From: Semisulcospira habei
Taxonomy: Eukaryota; Mollusca; Gastropoda; Semisulcospiridae
Assembly (NCBI GenBank): GCA_036245525.1
Contig: BTPG01000004.1
Span: 230,907,752-230,971,751 of the forward strand
DNA: 64,000 nucleotides
Direction of reading: 5' to 3'
The position numbers and the translations under genes are program-made. Shown here piece after piece: positions 55,500 to 64,000 of this stretch; the stretch's first letter is position 1; every line of letters starts with the position of its first letter. The notes beneath the pieces were generated by a model. It did no database searches and was not told the DNA's origin. It saw only the letters and a program-made list of their open reading frames with translations.

Positions 55500-56010
55500 T
55501 CCTATAAGTACGCCATCACTGTCGCGTTGTCGGAGAGGACGAGCAGTCCCTGGTGACTGAGGGTTCCTTCCACGAGATGCGGGTCTGCCAGAATGGCTTG
55601 CAGCTCCAACGTGGGCGTGTCTGCCAGCGTACCCAGAGGTGCGGCTGCAGCGGCTGGGCATAGAGACGATCGAGGAGGAGTAGATCCGGCGCCGCATGTT
55701 CACCCAAGGAGTGGAAGCCAATTGCGGAGGCTGTGTCCTGCTGTGCTATCCGGCTGCAAGTCAACCAACCTAGGATCCGTGGCCCCCGCAACGCACCTGT
55801 AGGACGAAGGGGAGCTCCCAGTCGAGATGGATGAAGCGACCAGAGGGTGTGAGGACAGACTTACCTGTGGTAACCAGTCACCCCAACTGTGGCCCATCTA
55901 CCTCAGGGCATCCTTGTCCGAAGTCCGGTCGCGTCCGCAAAGCGCACGAGGAGATCGTCAAGGCAGGAGGACGACAGGGCGACGGGAGCCACGGCCAGGT
56001 ACCCCTGTGT
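55500..56010 (-). pseudogene. RT and RNase H remnants of DIRS-like element
   Basis: SSCLDDLLVRFADATG at about 55915-55965 looks like the YLDD active-site box with Tyr changed to Cys. TGKSVLTPSGRFIHL follows at about 55830-55870, as in DIRS RT. QGLLVLSDNATVMAYL at 55515-55560 fits the RNase H motif of the same class. Each piece is in a different frame. Confidence 0.6.
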
Positions 56011-56666
56011 CCAAGAACAGTGAGGATCCAAGTGCAGAGGACAAGAAGGATGGCAGCGCCCGAACTGGTAACTACTCCGGCGCCGAAGAACGACGAAACT
56101 CCCTGGAGGCCGAATGTATGGGGACCTGGAGAAGGGTAGGAAGAGCAGGCTGAACGCGTGGTCCAACTGAAGGCGGAGCCGAAGAACCTCGGCGAGAACC
56201 ACGGGCTAGTGGCGGCAGTAGCGAAGGAGGAGTCCTGTGAAGCCCCAAGGTCCTAGAAGAATCCTCCAGGCTGCTCGAAGAGCAGGGCCGCCCAGGGAAG
56301 CAAGACGCGGGAGAGTCCTCATCCCCGAAGGGCAATCCGCGGCCGGACGTCAAGGAAGCCAGAAGTCCTCGAAGCGACGGACGAAGGCTTGGGTCAGGAG
56401 AAACCGAATCAGACGCAGGCTAGGGAGTGACGGACGAGCGAAGTCACCTAATCCAACAGCAGAGCCGGAAGCGGGTCCACAGCAGGCAGGAAGCGGAGTC
56501 ACGCCTGGGAGATTCCCGAGAACCAGTCCTGAAGGCAAGCGAAGCGGCCGGACATCCAAGGACCGCAAAGAATACGTAGTCCCGGGAACCCGACAGGAGG
56601 AGCGTTGAGCAGCATAGCGCAGGTCATTTCGTACAGGGCAAGGAAGGAGTCCATATGTGACTAAGG

Positions 56667-57143
56667 TCACCTTGCATGTGGGTTCCGTAAGCTCGAAGGC
56701 CTAGGACGCGTGTTAGAAGGTCTCCGCGAGCCGAGCTCAAAGAGGTGGTCCGTGGAGGGGGGAGTCGGGCCGGGTGGGGGGATGAGGGACAGGAGGAAAG
56801 AGATTCCTGGCGGGGAACGGAGACGGACGAGTGAGACGACGCCGTAGAGCGCACAGGTACAGGATCCCTGGAGTGATGTGAAGTATGGTCCCTCTTGTGC
56901 TCGCGAGAAGGAGAGTGAGAGCGGCGTTCCGATCTTGAGCGAAAGCGGATTCCAAGTCGTGCCGAGCCAGAGTACGCATGCTCTCGCCACATCCACCAAC
57001 GTAATGGCGTCAAGGCATGGGCTGGAGAATAACAAATTCCCCAAATCACACAAGGTACAAGTGAATAGGTAAGCACCAATAATCAGGGTTCGACTTAACT
57101 TCACCGCTGTTTCACACCACTCCCATGTCCATTTCTTTCTCAC
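56667..57143 (-). pseudogene. Gag-like Arg/Ser-rich region of DIRS-like element
   Basis: One minus-strand frame (56624-57079) contains RSRSERRSHSPSREHKRD and a Ser/Pro-rich continuation. Low-complexity basic N-terminal proteins are usual in DIRS elements, but the family is not diagnostic. Confidence 0.4.
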
Positions 57144-57740
57144 TCCCGTTTCAAAGGTTTAGCTGCGAATAACCATGTGTCCTGCATCGCTAGCCGCCAT
57201 CTTGGGAAAACAAATCTGACAACTTGTGGACCTGCGCCGTTTAAGAACCACGATCGTTTCAGATTTTTACGTTTTATTTTATTTTTTTCATCACGTGGAA
57301 TTGCCTTTTTTTTCTTTTTTTTTTAACAGCGGATTCTTGTAAATTAACGCTGAAATCCTCGGAAAAGGAAGATTTGGCCCCTGAATAATGCGCGCAAGCA
57401 ACAGCAAAGATGAAGACTGCCTTCGTGCCTGCTCAAACCAGTGCCCAGCCCGGGAACCGGCCGAGGGCCAAACCAGCTACCTTACCTTTCCGCTGGAGCG
57501 GGAACGGGGGGAGAAATGTCCAAACACCCAAGGAAGGACCGGGCAAAGTCCCGGCGACGCTCACCGCGTAGCCCAGGCACACAAGTGGCCGAAGAGGGCA
57601 GCAGCCAACGAAGAGGGGACGACAGAGCCACGCAGTGGCACAGGCAGGGCCGACGCAGTTGAAGCCCAGAGAAGAAGCCAAGTCCGGCTGACCGGCAACT
57701 GGTCGAAACCAAAGTCCATAGGGTAGAGCAACATGTCCGA
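57144..57740. other. 5' leader of DIRS-like element
   Basis: No gene was found. It includes a gccgccatcttgg motif at about 57188 and a T-rich run at 57270-57330. Open frames at 57388-57726 lack any family likeness. Confidence 0.35.
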
Positions 57741-57953
57741 ACAGCGTGAACCTAAGTAGACTGACTGGATAGTCACACCGTGTATCGGATCCGGGTGGGC
57801 AGTTAACGGGAGACAACTCTCGGCCTCCTTCGGGGTTCCCCGAGTGCCTCCTGGGTTGTGTCTCAACACAATGGGTGCTTAGGCTAGAATTGAGTGAGTA
57901 GTAGACACCTCCACTAAGTCATGTCATCGGTAATGTTTTTGAAGAAACAAATG

Positions 57954-58336
57954 GTTGATCTGCATTTTACTCATTTTTCTTATTCTTACTAGATATTTTG
58001 CATACAGTTATTGAATTAATAATAGTATTAGTAATAATAATAATGTGCATTTATACCGCACCAAATCCCCAGAATCGGCGCAAGTGCGTTACAAAAGTTA
58101 TACTACTATACACATGTATACACAATCACACACTACCGTTATACGAGTTTAAGCTATGCACACACATACACAAACTGAGGTCTAAAAACCATCCCCATGT
58201 TAAAGGCATTTTGATGAGGCTGATGTACAACCACGATGGTGCAACACTGTCAACTAAGGGAAGACCTAAGATCAAGAGTGAATAAAGATGAAATGTGTTA
58301 ATGATAATTCAGTAAGATTTCTATTTGTACTACAAC
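57954..58336. other. Unassigned spacer with a repeat tail
   Basis: 58020-58110 (ataataataatgtgcatttat...cggcgcaagtgcgttac) looks like the inverted 3' tail of a LINE or SINE. The rest is unassigned. Confidence 0.4.
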
Positions 58337-58742
58337 TTACATGCAGTCACTGATGTCTATATATAACTTTATAAGCGCGGTTGTTGAATTTTGTGCGACC
58401 CAAGACCAGACGCCATTTTTGCGGAAGAAACATTACCCAGTTGGCTGACGGTTAACTCGCCCACAAATGAACTCGTCCAGGTAAGGTCAACTAGCTAACG
58501 TAGCAGTCAACTCGCCCTAACAGTTTTATCAAATTTAGGGGTCTAGCCTCAGACCCTCTTATCTTCTTATGCCTGCGAACATATTGTGCCGTTTACATAT
58601 CGGTGATTAGATCACTGTGATGCAATGGGTGTCTGACAACTTGCTGAACAACTTCTCCTTTCTAACGACAACCCGCCAACGTGACATTTCATCAAACGAC
58701 AACCCGCCGACGTTACATTTCATGAAACGAAAACTGGGCGAA

Positions 58743-58954
58743 TGCCATAACTGCTGGATGCGACAAATGATGGACACTCTGATGTCTTGGTGACTTAGGG
58801 TTATAACTGCTGGATGCGACAATTGATGGAAACTCTGATGGCTTGGTGACTTAGAGTTATAACTGCTGGATGCGACAATTGATGGAAACTCTGATGTCTT
58901 GGTGACTTAGGGTTATAACTGCTGGATGCGACAAGTAATGGAAACTCTGATGTC
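58743..58954. repeat. Minisatellite, ~59-bp unit, nearly four copies
   Basis: ataactgctggatgcgacaa recurs at about 58748, 58803, 58859 and 58915, followed by tgatggaaactctgatgtc. An AC microsatellite (58955-58979) ends it. Confidence 0.9.
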
Positions 58955-59589
58955 GCACACACACACACACACACACACATGATGGTGATGAATTGTACTT
59001 GTTTTGGGTTGTTTATAATGTTTTCAGTATCAATCTCCCAAACTTCACGTACTTGATAAAGCCACAATGTGTCTCGGCTCTGTCAGTGGCATTACCCTAT
59101 GACTGTTTGTGCACAATCTTATTAGCAGTCACTTTGCATCTACAGCTATCACACATGTAGCACAACTGGCAACAAGCACGGACACGCCGATCGAAGTAGT
59201 GTGGTGCATGCTGGACCTCCCTCCCCTGCAGACAAGACGAAATAAATTGAGCAGGTCAAAGCTGACTTCTGAGCTATGAGAGAAAACAACTGAAAAACAG
59301 TCAGAATTGAAGCAAACAAGATGGGATGAACTTGACCATGCCCAAATTTTCACACTTTCCAGTGCAATACACATTATTGTCCACACCGTGCAAAATTGTC
59401 TTTGGTTTGAGAGACATATAATGGGAACACTGAAGAAGAAGAAGAAGACATACAAAAATCAAACTATAACAGACTTCTAAGACAATATGTCAAATATTTA
59501 CACTCGGTCAAAATAGGCATACGCAAGAGATCAAGAAATAGATTACAAAATAGTATAAAATACTATTAAAATAGTAAAATCTTAAATAC

Positions 59590-59860
59590 TATTTACAAAT
59601 TCAAACCTTAGACCAGAGATATCTGATCGTAAGACCTTCATATACATGCTAATTTGGATGTTCCCTTGGAAGGGTCGAGAGATCACCAAATGATGTGAAA
59701 AAAGAATTTATCAGCAATTTTGCAAAACTTTCTAACCAAATTTGACAGAAAGGTAGATGATCATACCTTTCTATGCATACTATTTTGGTTCACTACTCAC
59801 AAAGGACACAGGCGATTGAAAAAAGTGTGAAAATGCATACATTTTTAGGAAACCTGGATT
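59590..59860 (-). repeat. Inverted scrap of the 163-bp repeat element
   Basis: gtaagaccttcatatacatg, aaatttgac and atgcatactattttggttca match the reverse complement of units at 45600-45760, about 1.5 units. Confidence 0.7.
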
Positions 59861-60282
59861 TTGCACAAAAGCCAACCATTTTACATACATGTACTTACAT
59901 TAGAATTGGAACTTTCATGTATGCGAGCCTTTAGGCCGGCTTTGCCATTAAAACACAATCGGTATCCCACCCTGACATGCGCACACAGTGGGTTATTCCT
60001 CTTCACAGAGGTTTCCACTCGAAAGGAAGAAAGACCCCTAAATCGGATAAACTGCCTCTTGACTACCCAAGGCGAGTTGACCTCACATGGACGAGTTGAT
60101 TTTGGGGCGAGTTGACGGTCATCCGAAGGGGTAACGTCCCTTAGAAGCTTCCGCCAAAATGGCGTTTAAGGTCGGCACACAACTCGGTTTTGAATTAAAA
60201 TTCAACTGCGCTTGAAAAGTTGTATCTGGACATCAGTGACTGCATGTAAGTTTTAGTGTTTCTAGAAATCCTCCTCCGACTT

Positions 60283-60535
60283 TGGTATCAATTGTAGCCC
60301 ACTTAACAAATTTCAAATATAAAACGATTTTAATTTCCAAAAACTTCAGTTGCTCGCTTGACTCCTTTGACTTGCCTTTACTTTAGTACCAGGTGAATGT
60401 TCTGTGTTTATGCAGTGTGTGAATGAATGCGCGTGATTCACGTGAGCGTGCATGTTGGGTTCAGTTCGCGGCGGCGCTTTGAGGCGATATTCAATTGGGT
60501 AAAGCGCCTATTTAATGCACTGATTTATTATTTAT
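60283..60535 (+). mobile_element. tRNA-derived SINE, 5'-truncated copy 3
   Basis: It matches the tail half of copies 1 and 2 (acaaatttcaaatataaaac, ttctgtgtttatgcagtgtg, gcgcctatttaatgcac) and ends in an ATT-rich tail. The tRNA part is missing. Confidence 0.85.
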
Positions 60536-60540
60536 TAAAA

Positions 60541-60619
60541 TATCATTAACTCTTTTCATCCTGATACACCCATTGCTTGAAATAAGTATGACTGATAGTT
60601 CAAGGGTAGTGCCAGAATA
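60541..60619. mobile_element. Half of a family-A MITE
   Basis: attaactcttttcatcctga to agtgccagaatagc is the left half. It stops at the start of LINE copy C. Confidence 0.7.
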
Positions 60620-60880
60620 GCACACTACGGCACCGGCCTCCACGTGGCGTGGGTGGGTAGTCTCCTCAGTCATTGACTGAGTGGGCTAGTGAAAGGGTGC
60701 CATCTTTGTCCAAGAATATTAGGACTTGATGTCGGCAGATATGTTGTTAAGTCGTTTTCACTTGTCCGGTTTTTTAGGAGCTGTGCTAACCGAGGTCTTA
60801 CCATGTTGGATTAATTGGTACTTAAAAATACTCATTAGTTTAAGGTCCTTTGGATCTCAAGTGTTTGCCGTGCTTGGAGA

Positions 60881-61246
60881 TAATAATAATAATAATTAAT
60901 AATAATTACGGTATTTATAATGCGCTTATCTTATAATAATTATAACTCTAAGCGCACGCTCACAACTCACGCACGCATGCGCACGCTTTAGACACCGACT
61001 CGCGTACCACAAATAGTGAAATACATTACGACAGTCAGCTTGGGGTGGGGAGTGTGGTGATATAGTGCTAGAACTGTTGAAAGAGGTGAGTTTTGAGGGC
61101 GGACTGGAAGGAGGAGAGAGAGTGTTTCTGATGGAGAGAGAGTGGGAGAGTGTTCCAGGTGGATGGACCGTATACCGAGAAGGAGCGGGGGCCGAAAGTG
61201 CTGAGTTTGGTGCAGGGGATGTGGAGGCGGAGAGGGTCAGAGGCGG
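60881..61246 (-). mobile_element. CR1/L2-like LINE 3' end, inverted copy
   Basis: It has the same 3'UTR and tail as 50475-50813 and the reverse complement of 7500-7796, and it extends slightly further 5' (to tccgcctccacatcccctgc on the minus strand). Confidence 0.8.
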
Positions 61247-61313
61247 CCTATCCCGCTGTTGACATGCTGGTTGATATATGGAGCACTACACTATAGCCTC
61301 TGCTGCTGATTAG

Positions 61314-61529
61314 CCCTTATCATTCGGAATACACCAGTGTGTGAAATAAGTTTGACTAAAATAGTTCAAGGGCTCTGCCGGGATAGTTTGGCACCTCTAG
61401 GCGCCAAGCTATTCTGGCACCACTGTTGAACTAAAGCCACTAGTCTATATCGTTATCTATAAGTAATATAATGCAGCTTGCATATGGCAGTATACAAATT
61501 TGAAGCTTTTAGCCTCAGTATGATATGGG
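61314..61529. mobile_element. Family-A MITE with TTAG duplication and empty sites
   Basis: It runs ccc...ggg, 216 bp, with TTAG on both sides (61310-61313, 61530-61533). Copies A (about 302) and B (about 5820) of the host LINE have a single TTAG in gctgattaggtgc. So the element ends and the 4-bp target duplication are proved by comparison. The central hairpin is at 61363-61435. Confidence 0.95.
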
Positions 61530-61735
61530 TTAGGTGCTTTATGCCAGTATTCCCCTGCATTCAACAACAAGAAGGCGGTGGCTCAGACTGTACAATTGGG
61601 CTTAACCCCCCCTCCCTCCGCTCCCCGAGTATATCTTTCAAGCAGTCTCCATTGCGCGTCGGCTGGATACCTGCCCTCGATAGGCTCGGTGGTGGGCAGG
61701 GACCCCTGGAAGATGAATATTTCAACTACTATAAT

Positions 61736-62550
61736 ATGGAAACCACCAAAAAAAAGAACTGGCACAAAAGCGGCACATAGCCACCGACATAGCACTTGAT
61801 AGTGACTCTGACTGTGAGGAAGCGATGCCTCAGGCTTCGGCCTTCTGCCCTCGCTTCCTCATTGTACATAGCAAAGTGAAAGAGAAGCCTGTTTTTAAGC
61901 TGCATCCTTTCCTGGTGGGGGAGACCCTCAGGAGCCTTGTTGGCAGGCCTGATGCCCAGCTCCTCAGGTCTGGTGACTTGCTGGTAGAATGCTGCACCCG
62001 GGCACACGCCAACGGGATACTGAGGCTCTCTTCCACCTGAGACACTCTAGTGGAGGTGACACCCCACAAAACTCTTCTGGAGGTGTGATAAAAGATCAAG
62101 CTTTGGCAGAACTGTCGGAAGATGAACTTGTACGGAACCTTAGGTCGCAGGGTGTGACTTATGTCAGGCGCTTCACTCCCGAGCCAGGTGGTAGGGAGAT
62201 CCGTCTCCCTACCATCATCCTGACGTTTGGCACCCCCACCCCTTCTACTACTATCTGGGGAGGTTATTAATCCTTAAAAGTGAAGACGTACATCCCTCTC
62301 CCCCTCCGGTGCTCCAAGTGCTCAAAGTATGGCCATGGGCAGAAGACTTGTCGCCAGGCAGAGGCTTCATGCACCCGTTATACTAAGCCCGCACTCTCTA
62401 TTGAGTCCTGCACAGCCACCCCCGTGTGTGAATTGCCAGGGGGCGCATATGGCTTCGGATAAAAAATGGCCTTGTTGGATATCCGAGTGCAAGATTCAGC
62501 AGGTGCGTGTGGAGAAGGGGCTGTCTTCCTTCTGGAATCATTGCGACTAA
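61736..62550 (+). pseudogene. LINE ORF1 (gag-like, zinc-knuckle) fragment, copy C
   Basis: Better kept than copy A: RFLIVHSKVKEKPVFKLHPF, LLRSGDLLVECCTRAHANGI, VRRFTPEPGGREIRLPT and an intact CX2CX4HX4C knuckle, CSKCSKYGHGQKTC (near 62316-62357). A second knuckle-like CVNCQGAHMASDKKWPCW follows in another frame. Three or more frameshifts separate the pieces. It ends in the same place as copy A, so the fragment was present before the segment was duplicated. Confidence 0.8.
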
Positions 62551-63849
62551 AACTGCAACCGACACAGAAAGGATAAAAGCAAGTCAGCATATTGCCATGT
62601 TGGTCACTGTCAGTGTTTCTTCTGCAGTCCCAGGGCTTTTTGGTGGCACCCGGCATCACAACATCAAGACATAGCACTCACATACTGTGAGTCAGTAAAA
62701 TTCATTCATGAGCCTCATAGTGACCTTCAACACCCAGATTTAGGGGGGAGGTTGTGAGTCTTTTACTAATATCCATCTACCGCTAGCAACATTATTTAGA
62801 ACAACATAACAAGGAAAAAAAAACACTCGGAACCACTGACATTCACACACAGTGACGAGAGCAGTAGTAAAGCATCCAGTCATTCTGGAACGCAGAGGCC
62901 GGTGACGCATTATGTGGGAATGTTTACACTTCTATGATTCAGTTTTGAAAGCTCCTGTGATGACGCAAACCTCACCTCACCACTCCCCTCTCCACTGTAA
63001 TCTTGTGGGTGTACATGTGCAGCTTTGCGGTCAGTACTGATGCACTTACTCTGGTTGTGTTTATAGACTGTAAAGAGTGGAGTAGCATGGATGGATATTT
63101 TCGTTCCTCTGACAGTGCAGATGAGAGGCAATTTGAAATCCTAGAGGAAAGCCTGTTGTAATAGAATGATAAAAGAGAATCCCCAGCAGTCTGTGCTGAG
63201 GCCCCCTCTCCATCTACAGAAAGATTGCCAGGCTGTCGAACATGTACAGCAGAATGCGTCCCGTTACTAGAGTGACAGATTTGCAGGGGATGTTTGCTGC
63301 AGACACTAGAGCTGGACAGCCCACAACAACTACAGATGGCGGGGATGATTTGCCTGCAATGTGCTGTGTATAGTAGTTGATGAAGGCATATTGTCCCCAG
63401 TCACCTTTGTACTGTAGTAACACAGCTCTAAGTTGGTATAAGAGATTCATACAATGTATGCAGTATCAGCATCTTCTGTTATAAACATGTGTTGAAATGT
63501 GCACATCTTTGCAACAGATTCTTAAGTTAAAAGTGTGTAAACTTATTGAAAACTGTTTACAACACATAATTCTGATGCTGTGTGTAGTATATATTCTATC
63601 ACTGAACCGTGCAACTACAGTACAGAGGCGCTTGGGGATTAAAGTTAAAGAGAATTAGATCCAGTTGGCCTCGCCATTTTGAACTTGAGGGTTCATAGGA
63701 AGCAATGTATCGTATAGCTGTAACGTTTATATACACGATGTATTGCACTGTAGATCCCATTAATGTTCATTCCTGTATAATGTGTTGTGTTTTTTGTTGA
63801 TCACAGCTTGAACTGACTGAAGGCTTCTGGGCACTACTATGCACATAAG
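62551..63849 (+). promoter_or_regulatory. Duplicated upstream region of ZNF-3
   Basis: It is colinear with 3240-4543, with small indels. Conserved blocks include gcagaggccgg, aggggatgtttgctg and the tcgccatttt box at 63671-63680. It has no gene of its own. Confidence 0.55.
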
Positions 63850-63940
63850 ATGGAGTCACATGACCTGCTGGTGACAGCAGACGTGAAGATAGAGATTGAT
63901 GTGGCAGAGGAAGATGAGACTTGCATGAACCAAGAATATG
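63850..63940 (+). CDS. ZNF-3 exon 1 (acidic N-terminus)
   Basis: MESHDLLVTADVKIEIDVAE to ...NQEY plus one base. The donor G|GTATGG is identical to ZNF-1. It differs from ZNF-1 by only a few bases, with amino-acid changes near the end (ESCMKQ to ETCMNQ). The finger exon must lie beyond the window, so the gene is partial here and its integrity is unknown. Confidence 0.7.
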
Positions 63941-64000
63941 GTATGGTATACTTCCCACCCCCAGAATAAAAAAAAAGCTTCAGTTTTATGCAGTATTTTT

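Larger units (their letters stand above)
54248..57953 (-). mobile_element. DIRS-like tyrosine-recombinase retrotransposon, decayed
   Basis: The 3.7-kb unit is bounded by perfect 46-bp inverted repeats (54248-54293 and 57908-57953). It is GC-rich compared with its surroundings. Minus-strand frames show, in order, an Arg/Ser-rich gag-like part (56700-57080), RT pieces, an RNase H piece and a tyrosine recombinase. That gene order, inverted ends and lack of target duplication fit DIRS-type elements. All frames are broken. Confidence 0.65.
58337..60260. mobile_element. 1.9-kb unit bounded by ~200-bp inverted repeats
   Basis: 58337-58555 and 60055-60258 are imperfect inverted repeats. Shared blocks include catcagtgactgcatgtaag, aaaatggcg, the repeated gcgagttgac and ggacgagtt. 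The interior holds a minisatellite, an AC run and an inverted scrap of the 163-bp repeat, and no transposase. It could be a foldback transposon or an inverted duplication. Confidence 0.6.
60620..61735 (+). mobile_element. LINE 5'UTR/ORF1 start, copy C, with two insertions
   Basis: It matches copies A (1-499) and B (5350-6025). About 150 bases of the leader are replaced by an inverted LINE 3' end (60881-61246), and a MITE sits at 61314-61529. The ORF1 start region ends at about 61705-61735 without the RTE insertion of copy A. Confidence 0.8.

Noticed and set aside
54825..55721. 298-codon minus-strand open frame as a host gene
   Set aside because: It crosses RT, RNase H and recombinase remnants that lie in other frames. 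GC-rich composition explains its length.
57388..57816. Open frames on both strands as a possible gene
   Set aside because: They overlap each other in GC-rich leader sequence of the DIRS-like element and show no family motif.

Overview
This window is animal genomic DNA. It has split genes with GT/AG splice signals, poly-zinc-finger genes, tRNA-derived SINEs, LINEs of several clades, LTR, DIRS-like, Tc1-like, Harbinger-like and piggyBac-like elements, minisatellites, homopolymer G/C runs and a 130-base assembly gap (34336-34465). The repeat types and the [15 protein letters not shown] style of the zinc fingers suggest a marine mollusc, probably a gastropod. That is inference from general knowledge and was not checked against any database.

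The only likely host genes are a small family of C2H2 zinc-finger genes with one shared plan. A short first exon encodes about 30 acidic residues beginning MESHD and ends in phase 1. A long intron follows, then one large exon encodes a spacer rich in acidic and psi-K-x-E motifs and a run of 12-13 fingers. ZNF-1 is on the + strand (exon 1 4544-4634, exon 2 14032-15683). ZNF-2 is on the - strand (exon 1 51289-51385, exon 2 37011-38887). ZNF-3 has only exon 1 in view (63850-63940, +). In both complete arrays a tiny indel (1 base in ZNF-1, 2 bases in ZNF-2) shifts the frame while finger sequence continues beyond the stop. Decayed finger sequence follows ZNF-1 to about 18520, and another scrap lies at 26120-26310.

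Layout: 1-4730 is duplicated at 60620-64000. Each copy joins a LINE 5'UTR/ORF1 fragment to the ZNF upstream region and exon 1. 5350-13500 (ZNF-1 intron) holds LINE scraps, a jockey-like LINE, four copies of a ~390-bp SINE-like repeat and a minisatellite. 16500-21150 is decayed fingers riddled with TTAA/CCC...GGG MITEs, one split by a Harbinger remnant. 22758-26083 is a 5'-truncated Ty3/Gypsy element with a 3' LTR. 27155-29282 is a Tc1-like element. 30800-33820 is a gag-only LTR retrotransposon. 34000-36900 holds RTE pieces and foldbacks. The ZNF-2 intron (38888-51288) holds an RTE copy, an I-type LINE whose reverse transcriptase has been cut out in frame, minisatellites, a 163-bp tandem repeat and a hAT-like element. 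53322-57953 has a tRNA-SINE and a DIRS-like tyrosine-recombinase element. 58337-60260 is bounded by ~200-bp inverted repeats.

Most of the window is nested transposons. Many insertions keep target-site duplications, so the order of events can be read. The most interesting points are the duplicated ZNF family with matched empty and filled insertion sites, the endonuclease-RNase H reading frame lacking RT, the gag-only LTR element, the DIRS-like element abutting a short relative, and the precisely bounded palindromic MITE families. I saw no sign of a microbial-type system such as CRISPR or an operon.
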